Shown here: positions 25,041 through 32,726 of the stretch, piece by piece
How the letters are laid out: every line of letters begins with the position of its first letter
Position numbering within the stretch: the stretch's first letter is position 1
Assembly (NCBI RefSeq): GCF_001612685.1
Contig: NZ_BDAY01000096.1
Location: 1 to 44,926 of the forward strand
DNA from: Nocardia altamirensis NBRC 108246
GTDB lineage: Bacteria; Actinomycetota; Actinomycetes; Mycobacteriales; Mycobacteriaceae
DNA: 44,926 bases
Reading direction: 5' to 3'
Translations under genes and position numbers: made by a program
Notes under the pieces: generated by a model
The model's input: the letters and a program-made list of their open reading frames with translations, nothing else
Told to the model about the DNA's origin: nothing
Database searches by the model: none

Positions 25041-25706
25041 ATGACCATTATTCCCGTTTCATGGCAGTTACATGGCGACGTCAACGGCCATTCTTTTGAA
25101 GTGGACGGCACGGGTATCGCCGATATGGCATCCGGTGCAACACGTCTCGATCTCGATGTCGCACCCTCTTTGCCTTCGGGCTTCGATATCCGTATGTCCC
25201 AGCGGATTTGCAACTTCGCTCTCGCCGCGTATGCGGCAGACGGAGCGTTGCCTGTTCGTTTCCGGGATGCCGTCGGCCGCGGTGTACATATCAAGCCGTC
25301 CCGGGTCGTGCGCATTTTCGATGCCGCCGGTGAGGAAGTCGCCGAACTCAAGGCTCTGACCACGATGACCGTGCACGAGGACAAGATCTCGGTGGTCAAC
25401 TGGATGACCGGGTACTCACACTTGAGTGCCAACGTTGCTCATGTCGAGGGCGGCGAACGTCTCGTTCCGACCGATAGCGGTGCGGCCGTGAGCGTTTCCA
25501 GCTTCCGCGTGCGTCTGGAGAACGGTGAACAGCTCGAAGGTCTCACCACCGTCCCCTACCGGTTCGACCGCCCGGTGCTCGTGACCCCAGCGGTTCGCAC
25601 GATCTCCGAGGAATCCTGCATCTGGAGCAGCGATACCCACGTCCGCCTGGCGGCAACCAGCCAGTGGCAGCCGATGGTTGTTCCGACCGGCGTCACGCAA
25701 GGCTGA
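25041..25706 (+). CDS. Green-fluorescent-protein-like beta-barrel protein lacking the chromophore triad
   Basis: A 221-residue protein, start set by GGGGAG before the ATG. Residues 3-40 align without gaps to the first strands of Aequorea GFP: IIPVSWQLHGDVNGH matches VVPILVELDGDVNGH, followed by F-x-V-x-G-x-G and Asp28/Gly32 equivalents. Residues 44-50 (LPSGFDI) match DsRed LPFAWDI, and residues 138-188 (GERLVPTDSG ... FRVRLENG ... PYRFDRPV) match DsRed ERMYPEDG ... MRLKLKDG ... YMAKKPV. The chromophore position reads Ile56-Cys57-Asn58 instead of X-Tyr-Gly, and the catalytic Glu is an Ala; Arg88 aligns with GFP Arg96. It therefore should not form the usual chromophore. A ligand-binding or scaffold role in the surrounding pathway is inferred. 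Confidence 0.72.
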   Translation: MTIIPVSWQLHGDVNGHSFEVDGTGIADMASGATRLDLDVAPSLPSGFDIRMSQRICNFALAAYAADGALPVRFRDAVGRGVHIKPSRVVRIFDAAGEEVAELKALTTMTVHEDKISVVNWMTGYSHLSANVAHVEGGERLVPTDSGAAVSVSSFRVRLENGEQLEGLTTVPYRFDRPVLVTPAVRTISEESCIWSSDTHVRLAATSQWQPMVVPTGVTQG

Positions 25707-26667
25707 CCTCTTGGACGTTCCAGTCGCAGACCTACCGGGTCTGAGCGGTGCCGAGATTGCCGAAAATCTCGGCACCGCGCTGGATCTCCTCCGCAAGGAC
25801 GGGATCCTGATCATCCGGCAAGGGATCGAGCCCGCCATGCTCGATGAGCTCAAGCAGATGGCAACGACCTGGCACGATGACTTCCTCTCCGGAGAGGTGC
25901 AGAACTACTCGCTCGGTGACCCGGAGACAACCGCAACCGTCGTCCCGGACATCAACCAGGACACCTTCGTCGAGCCACGCGACAAGCAAGGCTTCCGGAA
26001 GTGGAACATGGCCAGCAAGGACGCCAGAATGCTTCCACTGGTTGATGTTTCGCCGCTCTACGACGTCATCCATGCGTTCATCGGGCCCGACTTGCAGGTA
26101 ACCAAAACACAGTTGATCGTGCTGCCGCCGGACTGCCTCGATTCACAGTTCCTGCACACTGACGCCGGATCGCTGTCCGACATCGTCGAGAGCATGGACG
26201 CCTCGCCGGTCATGGTCTCGGCGCAGGTCTTCCTGACCGATCTCCTCGAACCGGGCATGGGCAACTTCACCTGCGTGCCGGGCTCACATCAGCAGCGGTA
26301 CCCGTGGTCACCGGACAACCCGACACGCACCCAGATCGGCACGGTCCCACTGGGCCAGGAGATCCCGCTCGATATCCGCCGTCAGGTTCTCGCTCGTGCT
26401 GGCGATGTGGTGATCTTTCTTCATTCGTTGTGGCATGGCGTCACTCCGAACACATCCGCACAAACGCGCCGGAGCCTGATTCTGTCCTACGGCAAGTCGT
26501 TTGTGCGGCCCTACGACTACCAGCAAACCCCACCGCTGGTGTTGAAGGCCGGTACGCCTCGGCAACGCCTGTTGTTCGGAGACCTCGGCGGCTGGGGCTG
26601 GCAGGACGGCTGCTACTACCACCTGCCCGAAGACCATATTCAGACCCTGGCTCCCGGCGAGCCCTGA
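25678..26667 (+). CDS. PhyH-family Fe(II)/2OG dioxygenase
   Basis: About 329 residues of phytanoyl-CoA dioxygenase type. His and Asp of the metal site lie in FLHTDAG (codons at 26155 and 26161), the distal His in WHGVTPN (26434), followed by an Arg-Arg pair that can hold 2-oxoglutarate. GNFTCVPGSHQ is the standard PhyH strand. The ATG at 25678 overlaps the GFP-like gene by 29 bases; a TTG at 25711 with AAGG upstream is an alternative start giving 318 residues. PhyH enzymes hydroxylate or halogenate small molecules; no halide-site Gly/Ala replaces the Asp, so hydroxylation or a related oxidation is expected. A terminator follows. Confidence 0.85.
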   Translation: MFRPASRKADLLDVPVADLPGLSGAEIAENLGTALDLLRKDGILIIRQGIEPAMLDELKQMATTWHDDFLSGEVQNYSLGDPETTATVVPDINQDTFVEPRDKQGFRKWNMASKDARMLPLVDVSPLYDVIHAFIGPDLQVTKTQLIVLPPDCLDSQFLHTDAGSLSDIVESMDASPVMVSAQVFLTDLLEPGMGNFTCVPGSHQQRYPWSPDNPTRTQIGTVPLGQEIPLDIRRQVLARAGDVVIFLHSLWHGVTPNTSAQTRRSLILSYGKSFVRPYDYQQTPPLVLKAGTPRQRLLFGDLGGWGWQDGCYYHLPEDHIQTLAPGEP

Positions 26668-26704
26668 CGACGCTCACCGACGTACAACCCGGGCGGAATC
26701 GACT

Positions 26705-26748
26705 AGCAGGGCAGCGGCGGCGCATCGCCGTTGTCCTGCTAATCTTTT
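26705..26748 (+). terminator. Rho-independent terminator after the dioxygenase gene
   Basis: AGCAGG and CGGCG pair with CGCCG and CCTGCT, with a small internal loop, then AATCTTTT. It separates the oxygenase transcript from the ileS leader. The TAATCT at 26740-26745 also resembles a -10 element for the leader RNA. Confidence 0.65.
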
Positions 26749-26751
26749 GTT

Positions 26752-26994
26752 CAAAGGCGTTGATCCGGCCATCACCGGGAAGCCTCCGGAAGAACAGAGC
26801 CCCCTTCGGGCAGCTCCCAGTAGAACCGGACGTCCGTCGCACGTTATAGCGACCAAATGAGCGGCACACAGTCTGAGCGTGTGCAAGCGGGGTGGTACCG
26901 CGGGCTCCCAGGCGCTATCACCTGGGCGTTTCGTCCCCGTACGGGTTACAACACACTGCCTGTGCGAGCACGAAACCAAGGGAGCATCGACAAC
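26752..26994 (+). promoter_or_regulatory. T-box riboswitch (isoleucine, translational type) of ileS
   Basis: The leader starts with CCGG-CCATCA-CCGG (26765-26778), a very short stem I whose loop displays the isoleucine codon ATC (26771-26773) as specifier. AGCCTCCGGAAGAAC follows, as in the known actinobacterial ileS T-boxes. The T-box sequence GGGTGGTACCGCG lies at about 26889-26901; its TGGT (26893-26896) pairs with the free ACCA end of uncharged tRNA-Ile. CTCCC at 26905-26909 could mask the GGGAG ribosome binding site at 26980-26984, so translation would open when tRNA-Ile is uncharged. Structural pairing was judged by eye. Confidence 0.9.
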
Positions 26995-29900
26995 ATGGTC
27001 CACGACGATCGGCCTGCGTCTCCATTCAGCGTCATCCCGACACGAATCGACCTTCCCGAGACCGAATCGAAGATCATCGAATGGTGGAACGAGCAAAACA
27101 TCTTCGCTCGAAGCCTCGAACGCACCGCTGACGGGCCGAGCTGGAGTTTCTACGAAGGCCCACCCACCGCGAACGGGTCACCGGGTATCCACCACATCGA
27201 AACGCGTGTCTTCAAGGATGTCTTTCCGCGGTTCAAGACCATGAAGGGTTATTCCGTTCCACGCCAAGCCGGTTGGGACTGCCACGGTCTGCCGGTCGAG
27301 CTCGCGGTGGAGAAGGAACTCGGCCTCAACGGCAAACCCGAGATCGAGAAGTTCGGTGTCGCCGAGTTCAACGCACACTGCCGTGAGTCGGTGATGCGCT
27401 ACGTCGGCGAGTTCGAGCAGATGACCGAGCGCATGGGGTACTGGATCGACCTCGAACACCCCTACACCACGATGTCGCCGGAATACATCGACAGTGTGTG
27501 GTGGTCGCTCAAGCAGGTCTTCGAGGCAGGTCGGCTCACTGAGGACTTCCGAGTCGCCCCGTACTGCACTCGCTGCGGCACCACGCTGTCCGATCACGAG
27601 CTGGCCCAGGGCTATGAGACGGTGACCGACCCCTCGGTGTATGTGCGGCTGCCCCTGCTGGATGCCGTCGCGGGGATCGAAGGTGTCAATCTGCTGATCT
27701 GGACGACGACCCCATGGACGCTGCCGTCCAATACTGCCGTTGCCGTCCACCCGTCAGTCACCTACGTCATCGGGCGGACCGAGGCCGGCACTTTCCTCGT
27801 GGCCGAGCCGCTGCTGACCGCAGTCCTGGGCGAGGACGCCGAGCAGCTCGCCACGGTGACCGGCGAAGAACTCGCCGGGTTGCGGTACCGCCCGCCGTTC
27901 GACCTCGTCGACATCCCCAACGCTCACCTGATCGTGCTCGCCGACTACGTCACCACCTCCGATGGCACCGGCCTGGTCCATCAGGCTCCGGCCTTCGGTG
28001 CCGACGACTTGGTTGTGTGTCGAGCCAACGGCCTGCCGCTGGTCAACCCGATCGAGACCAACGGACGATTCTTCGGTGACCTCCAGCTGATCGGCGGCAT
28101 GTTCTTCAAAGACGCCGACCCGGTATTGATCCAGGAACTGGAGAAGCGCGGACTGTTGTTCCGCCGCACCGATTTCGAGCACAGCTACCCGCATTGCTGG
28201 CGCTGCCACACCCGGCTGATGTACTACGCACAGCCGTCCTGGTACATCCGCACGACTGCCGTGCGCGAAAAGCTGCACCGCGAGAACGAGAAGACGAGCT
28301 GGTTCCCCGAGACCATCAAGCACGGGCGATTCGGCGACTGGCTCGACAACAACGTCGACTGGGCAGTCTCGCGCAGCCGGTACTGGGGAACCCCGCTTCC
28401 GTTGTGGCGCTGCACCAACGGACACCTCACCGCCATCGGCTCACGGGCCGAATTGAGTCAACTGGTCGGCACCGACGTGTCGGGGATCGATCCACACCGG
28501 CCCTACATCGACGCGGTCACCTTCACCTGCCCGGACTGCGACACAGTCGCAACCCGAGTCCCGGAAGTCATCGACGCCTGGTACGACTCGGGCTCGATGC
28601 CGTTCGCCGCGTTGGGTTATCCACACGTGGAGGGCAGCGTAGAGGCGTTCGAGCGCACCTACCCCGCTCAGTTCATCTGCGAAGCCATCGACCAGACCCG
28701 CGGCTGGTTCTACACGATGATGGCCGTCGGCACCCTGGTCTTCGACCGCTCGTCCTACGAGAACGTCGTCTGCCTCGGTCATATCCTGGCCGAGGACGGC
28801 CGCAAGATGAGCAAACACCTCGGCAACGTCCTCGCACCGATTCCCTTCATGAACGACCACGGCGCCGACGCGCTGCGCTGGTTCATGGCGTGCTCCGGTT
28901 CACCGTGGTCGGCTCGCCGTGTCGGCCCGACGGTGCTCGATGAGATCTCGCGTCGGCTGTTGATGACCTACTGGAACACGGCCTCGTTCTTCGCGCTGTA
29001 CGCGAGCAACTCGGCCTGGAACCCCGAAACAGCAAGCCCGCCAGCGGAACGTCCGGTTCTCGATCGCTGGATCCTGAGTGAAGTGCACACGCTAGCGAGC
29101 GAAGTCGATGCCCGCCTGGAGTCCTACGACACGACCGGAGCGGGTCGGCTGCTGTCGGAATTCGTTGACGTGCTGTCGAACTGGTACGTGCGGCGCTCTC
29201 GTCAACGGTTCTGGGACGGCGACCAGGACGCGTTGTCGACATTGTTCGAATGCCTCGACGTGGCTACTCGACTTCTGGCGCCGTTCGTTCCGTTTATCAC
29301 CGAACAGGTGTGGCAGGACGTCGTGCGGCCGGGTAACCCGTTGGCGCCGGAGTCGGTGCACCTGTCGGAATGGCCAGTCGCAGACCTCGCGCTGATCGAT
29401 GTGGTCCTGGCTGAGAGTGTCCGCACCGCGCAGGCGCTGGCTGAGGCGGGTCGTGCCGCTCGCAAGGTCAGCAAGGTGCGAGTCCGCCAGCCTCTGGCGA
29501 GGGCGTTCGTAGGGTTGCCGCCCGGTGTCAGGCTTCCCCAAGATCTATTGGATGACGTAGCCGACGAACTCAACGTCAAGAGCCTCGAGACCTTGCAATC
29601 AGCCGCCACCGTCATCGATGTCAGCGTGAAAGCGAACTTCCGGGCTCTGGGCAAGCGCTTCGGCAAACAGACCCAAGCCGTAGCCAACGTCGTGCACGAC
29701 GCGGACGCCCGGCATCTCGTCGAGCAGCTGCGCGACACCGGGTCCGCGGTGATCGAGTTCGAGGGAACCGAAGTCACCCTCAGCCCGGACGATGTGATCG
29801 TCTCGGAGCTGCCGCGCAGCGGTTGGGTCGTCGAATCACAGCGTGGAGTCACGATCGCCCTGGATATCGAGATCACGCCGGAACTCGCGGCAGAAGGTAT

Positions 29901-30144
29901 TGCTCGCGATGTGGTGCGGGTTGTGCAAAACGCGCGACGGGATGCTGGACTGGACGTATCCGACCGCATCGCACTCACCATTGCAGCCACAGACGATGTG
30001 CTGGCCACAGTGAAACAACACGAAGCCTTCATCGCCCACGAGACGCTGGCAACGTCGACGGCCTTCGTGAATTCCGTTGACGGCGGGTTCTCCGGAACGG
30101 TCGGCGACGCCGCCGAGATCAGCGTGCGGACCGTGAAAGCCTGA
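26995..30144 (+). CDS. ileS: Isoleucyl-tRNA synthetase, type 2
   Basis: A 1049-residue class I synthetase. ATG at 26995 lies behind AAGGGAGC; frames open further upstream run through the T-box and are not coding. The HIGH-type signature is NGSPGIHH (His66-His67), the form typical of the eukaryote-like type 2 enzymes. KMSK is at 604-607 (RKMSKHLGN). CP1 editing, zinc-type cysteines (CTRCG, CPDC) and the anticodon-binding C-terminal half are all present and uninterrupted. It joins Ile to tRNA-Ile in the cytoplasm. Actinobacterial housekeeping enzymes are also type 2, so this may be the resident gene or an extra, inhibitor-resistant copy. The neighbours known around mycobacterial ileS (dinX, ansA, lspA) are not seen. 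Confidence 0.95.
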   Translation: MVHDDRPASPFSVIPTRIDLPETESKIIEWWNEQNIFARSLERTADGPSWSFYEGPPTANGSPGIHHIETRVFKDVFPRFKTMKGYSVPRQAGWDCHGLPVELAVEKELGLNGKPEIEKFGVAEFNAHCRESVMRYVGEFEQMTERMGYWIDLEHPYTTMSPEYIDSVWWSLKQVFEAGRLTEDFRVAPYCTRCGTTLSDHELAQGYETVTDPSVYVRLPLLDAVAGIEGVNLLIWTTTPWTLPSNTAVAVHPSVTYVIGRTEAGTFLVAEPLLTAVLGEDAEQLATVTGEELAGLRYRPPFDLVDIPNAHLIVLADYVTTSDGTGLVHQAPAFGADDLVVCRANGLPLVNPIETNGRFFGDLQLIGGMFFKDADPVLIQELEKRGLLFRRTDFEHSYPHCWRCHTRLMYYAQPSWYIRTTAVREKLHRENEKTSWFPETIKHGRFGDWLDNNVDWAVSRSRYWGTPLPLWRCTNGHLTAIGSRAELSQLVGTDVSGIDPHRPYIDAVTFTCPDCDTVATRVPEVIDAWYDSGSMPFAALGYPHVEGSVEAFERTYPAQFICEAIDQTRGWFYTMMAVGTLVFDRSSYENVVCLGHILAEDGRKMSKHLGNVLAPIPFMNDHGADALRWFMACSGSPWSARRVGPTVLDEISRRLLMTYWNTASFFALYASNSAWNPETASPPAERPVLDRWILSEVHTLASEVDARLESYDTTGAGRLLSEFVDVLSNWYVRRSRQRFWDGDQDALSTLFECLDVATRLLAPFVPFITEQVWQDVVRPGNPLAPESVHLSEWPVADLALIDVVLAESVRTAQALAEAGRAARKVSKVRVRQPLARAFVGLPPGVRLPQDLLDDVADELNVKSLETLQSAATVIDVSVKANFRALGKRFGKQTQAVANVVHDADARHLVEQLRDTGSAVIEFEGTEVTLSPDDVIVSELPRSGWVVESQRGVTIALDIEITPELAAEGIARDVVRVVQNARRDAGLDVSDRIALTIAATDDVLATVKQHEAFIAHETLATSTAFVNSVDGGFSGTVGDAAEISVRTVKA

Positions 30145-30152
30145 TCCCCGCA

Positions 30153-30191
30153 ACAGTGGCCCCGCCGATCTCAGATCGCCGGGGCCACTGT
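30153..30191. terminator. Bidirectional terminator after ileS
   Basis: A nearly perfect stem of about 18 bp, ACAGTGGCCCCG (30153 on) against CGGGGCCACTGT (to 30191), lies between ileS and the convergent kinase gene. No long T-run, but the stem is very strong. Confidence 0.8.
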
Positions 30192-30217
30192 GTTCGCGCC
30201 AGTCAGTAGCGGCTGGT

Positions 30218-31177
30218 CTATGACCATGTGAGCCGTCGGCTCAACCATTCCCGTGACACCAGCGCCGAGTGCGCTTGGTAGCCGCGAAGTTTCGGTGACC
30301 GCGGTGGCGCAGATCGGCGGCTGTTGTGTTCCCAGTAGCCAACCAGCGCGCAGACGAATGCGTCGATGGCAGCGGGGTCGGTTCCGCGGGTGACCGGATG
30401 CGCCGCGAGTATCGGGTCCGGGTCGAGCCCGCTAGCGGCAATCGAGGGCGCCAACGAAACCAGATCGACCCATGCCGCGCCGCGACACGGCCACGCCCAG
30501 TCCACCGCAACTACAGTGCCGTCAGGGCGCAGCAGCATGTTGTCAGGACGAAGGTCGGTGTGCAGCAAGGTTTCACCAGCCGCAGCTTCGGGCCATGTCG
30601 ACTCGAGCGCGGCCAACCGGTCCAGATTGCGTAGCGACCAGTCATCGAGATCAGCAGGTGGGGTGTGCTCGGCGAACTGCCGCCAGCACATCAACTTCGG
30701 CCCGTAATCCTCGGCGATCGTTGCTCCACCGACCAGAGGGCTGGGAGTCAGGACGTCGGCCAGCTGTTCGACCATGGCGAGCACGGCCACCAAATCGTTG
30801 GGTTGATCGAGGCGAGGATGGTGGCCTTCGATGTCCTCGAAAACGGTGATGAACCACCCGGCGGTTTCGATGGTGCAAAGGACGCTGGGGGCAGGGACCC
30901 GTCGAGGCAACCGCGCGGCGGTGTCAGCTTCAGCGTGATACATCGGCGCGAGGCCGTCGTCGTCGCTGATCGCCTTGGCGAAAACCCGTACTCCATCGTC
31001 CAGCTCAAGTCTGGCAGCCATGCCATGACTGAACCCACCTCGCTGGCTATTGGCTGTACAGACCTTCGCTCCCAGGCGGCGCTCGATCTCGTTGCGCACC
31101 AGTGGTGGTAGCTCGTTCCATTCGATCCGATGCGCAGTGCCCTCGCTGTAGACCATCGCATCATCGTGGGGGTTCAA
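30218..31177 (-). CDS. APH-fold phosphotransferase
   Basis: About 319 residues of the aminoglycoside phosphotransferase fold. The catalytic loop LLHTDLRPDNMLL and the metal-binding VDWAWP are present. Start choice is unclear: TTG at 31177 lies 8 bases after GTGGAGG, while a GTG at 31192 and an ATG at 31156 are alternatives. It is convergent with ileS across a terminator. This kinase is not close in sequence to the one at 15183. If it serves the island, it could phosphorylate and inactivate the product, but the family is broad and this is inference. Confidence 0.82.
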   Translation of the reverse strand: MNPHDDAMVYSEGTAHRIEWNELPPLVRNEIERRLGAKVCTANSQRGGFSHGMAARLELDDGVRVFAKAISDDDGLAPMYHAEADTAARLPRRVPAPSVLCTIETAGWFITVFEDIEGHHPRLDQPNDLVAVLAMVEQLADVLTPSPLVGGATIAEDYGPKLMCWRQFAEHTPPADLDDWSLRNLDRLAALESTWPEAAAGETLLHTDLRPDNMLLRPDGTVVAVDWAWPCRGAAWVDLVSLAPSIAASGLDPDPILAAHPVTRGTDPAAIDAFVCALVGYWEHNSRRSAPPRSPKLRGYQAHSALVSREWLSRRLTWS

Positions 31178-31216
31178 GGGACAGACCTCCACTAGTTATT
31201 CGCGGGTGGCCTGCAG

Positions 31217-31317
31217 GTGCTGATCGCCTCGGAGCTGCCGCGCAGCAGTTGGGTCGTCGAATCGCAGCGAGGCGTGACGATCACCTTGGACATCGAGATC
31301 ACCCCCGGAGCTTGCGG
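31217..31317 (+). pseudogene. Fragment of a second ileS gene
   Basis: About 100 bases closely match the intact ileS near 29797-29898: LIASELPRSSWVVESQRG compares with VIVSELPRSGWVVESQRG and continues TITLDIEITP. By eye roughly 85 to 90 percent of bases agree. Just after it, an inserted base shifts the frame and similarity ends near GCGGC. The fragment shows that another ileS copy, or an earlier duplication, was once here. Confidence 0.8.
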
Positions 31318-31373
31318 CTTTAGGGCTCGTCAACGAGGATTGCGCCGGTCTTCGCCACGACGACCCGCTGGAG

Positions 31374-31598
31374 ATGTCAGTGCCCGTAATCGACCCGATA
31401 GACGAGGCGTTGCGCTGGCTGCGCCAGGACCTGCTGGCGGCGCAACGAGTGCTGGCGAGCGCGCGTCTGCCTGCGGAAGTGCCGTACCACGTGGAGGTGG
31501 TCGAGGACATCCTCAGCGATCCTGAGCAGCGGTCGACTACTGAATGGAAAGTGACTGTGGCCGAGGCGTTGCTGGCGGCCCGCGATGCCGCCCGGTGA
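31374..31598 (+). CDS. Hypothetical small protein
   Basis: A 74-residue, acidic, mostly helical protein (IDEALRWLRQDLLAAQRVLASARLP). The start may instead be the GTG at 31380, which stands 6 bases behind GGAG. It follows the ileS fragment directly and its frame is continuous with the shifted frame of that fragment, so part of its upstream region derives from ileS DNA. No function is recognised. Confidence 0.5.
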   Translation: MSVPVIDPIDEALRWLRQDLLAAQRVLASARLPAEVPYHVEVVEDILSDPEQRSTTEWKVTVAEALLAARDAAR

Positions 31599-31691
31599 GC
31601 AGGACGGCTTCCTGAGCCGGATGCCCACCCTGCGGATCGGTCGACTAATTCCGTCCCCTGCGCACTCGGGATCGCCGATATCGTCGGAGTG

Positions 31692-32726
31692 ATGCCGCCC
31701 ATCACAGCCCGGCCGTCGTGGCAACACACTGTTCTCGCCCCGCCGCCGTGGACTCCTTTGCTGATCGCAGCGCGTTGGTGGGTCCGCTACGGCCCGGGGA
31801 TTGGGCTCAAGCAGCGATTGGTGCGCGAGTGGCTCGATGTGGGCCTGCGGCAACGTCCCCGGCCGCCGCGGATAGTGCGCACTCGTTACCGCGGGCGATT
31901 CAGTATCCCGACGACCCTGGATTTCATCCCCCGCACGATCTACGTGCAGGGTTGCTGGGAGGCATGCCTTTCCGCGCTGGTCGCCTCACGTCTGCGGGCC
32001 GGCGACCGGTTCATCGACATCGGTGCCGCTGGCGGTTGGTACAGCGTTCTCGCCGCACGCCAGGTAGGTCCCACCGGCAGTGTCGTCGCCGTGGAACCCG
32101 CGCTCGAAACACTCGAGCAGCTGCGGGCCAACCTGGCGCTCAATCGCTGTGACAACGTTCGCGTCGTGCAGGCTGCGGTGTCCGTCGAGCCCGGACCAGT
32201 ACGGCTATATCTGCCGGACTACGGCAACACCGGTGCCACCACCACAATCCGGCCGGACAACCCCGCATCAGAGATCACGGTCGCCGGGCTGCCCCTGGCC
32301 GAGATGTTGGAACCGGCCGACATTGAAAACGCTCGGATGATCAAGATCGACGTCGAAGGTGCCGAGAACATTGTCTTGGCTCAGCTGGCGCGCCTGATCC
32401 CCAGGTTGCGCGCGGACTGCGAGATCCTCACTGAGATCACCCCGCAGTGGCTCGCTGTCGGCGGTCACGCTGCGGAGGATGTGCTTAAACCGTTCGCGGA
32501 CAGCGGCTTTCGCGCATACAAGGTGTACAACTCCTACGCGCCCGAGGACATGACCGCAGCAGTGCGTCACCCGCTCGCGTTCGCGCCGACCTCGATCGCC
32601 GGTGTCATCACTCGGCAGACCGATCTGTTGCTCACCCGTGCCGACCCGGAGCAGCATCGAACCCGGGTCGGCGGCTGGCGATGGAGACCGTCAATGCGCT
32701 TGCGCGCCACGGCTGCTCACGGTTGA
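31692..32726 (+). CDS. FkbM-family methyltransferase
   Basis: A 344-residue SAM-dependent methyltransferase. Motif I is FIDIGAAGGWYSVLAARQVGP at about residues 112-132, the acidic VAVEPALE follows, and MIKIDVEGAE is the hallmark of the FkbM group. Members O-methylate sugars, polyketides or other metabolites. The N-terminal 90 residues are basic and carry a tryptophan-rich segment. GTG at 31689 is an adjacent alternative start. It is 1.5 kb past ileS and could belong to the biosynthetic island, though a terminator, a convergent kinase and the ileS fragment stand between. It ends converging with a minus-strand gene by 36 bases. Confidence 0.85.
   Translation: MPPITARPSWQHTVLAPPPWTPLLIAARWWVRYGPGIGLKQRLVREWLDVGLRQRPRPPRIVRTRYRGRFSIPTTLDFIPRTIYVQGCWEACLSALVASRLRAGDRFIDIGAAGGWYSVLAARQVGPTGSVVAVEPALETLEQLRANLALNRCDNVRVVQAAVSVEPGPVRLYLPDYGNTGATTTIRPDNPASEITVAGLPLAEMLEPADIENARMIKIDVEGAENIVLAQLARLIPRLRADCEILTEITPQWLAVGGHAAEDVLKPFADSGFRAYKVYNSYAPEDMTAAVRHPLAFAPTSIAGVITRQTDLLLTRADPEQHRTRVGGWRWRPSMRLRATAAHG

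Noticed and set aside
25194..25220. Possible GFP chromophore in the GFP-like protein
   Set aside because: Aligned positions are Ile-Cys-Asn; no X-Tyr-Gly or other aromatic-Gly pair is near, and the catalytic Glu is missing, so fluorescence is not expected.
26857..26994. Upstream in-frame extension of ileS by 46 codons
   Set aside because: It would translate the T-box itself; the ATG at 26995 has the ribosome binding site and the proper N-terminus.
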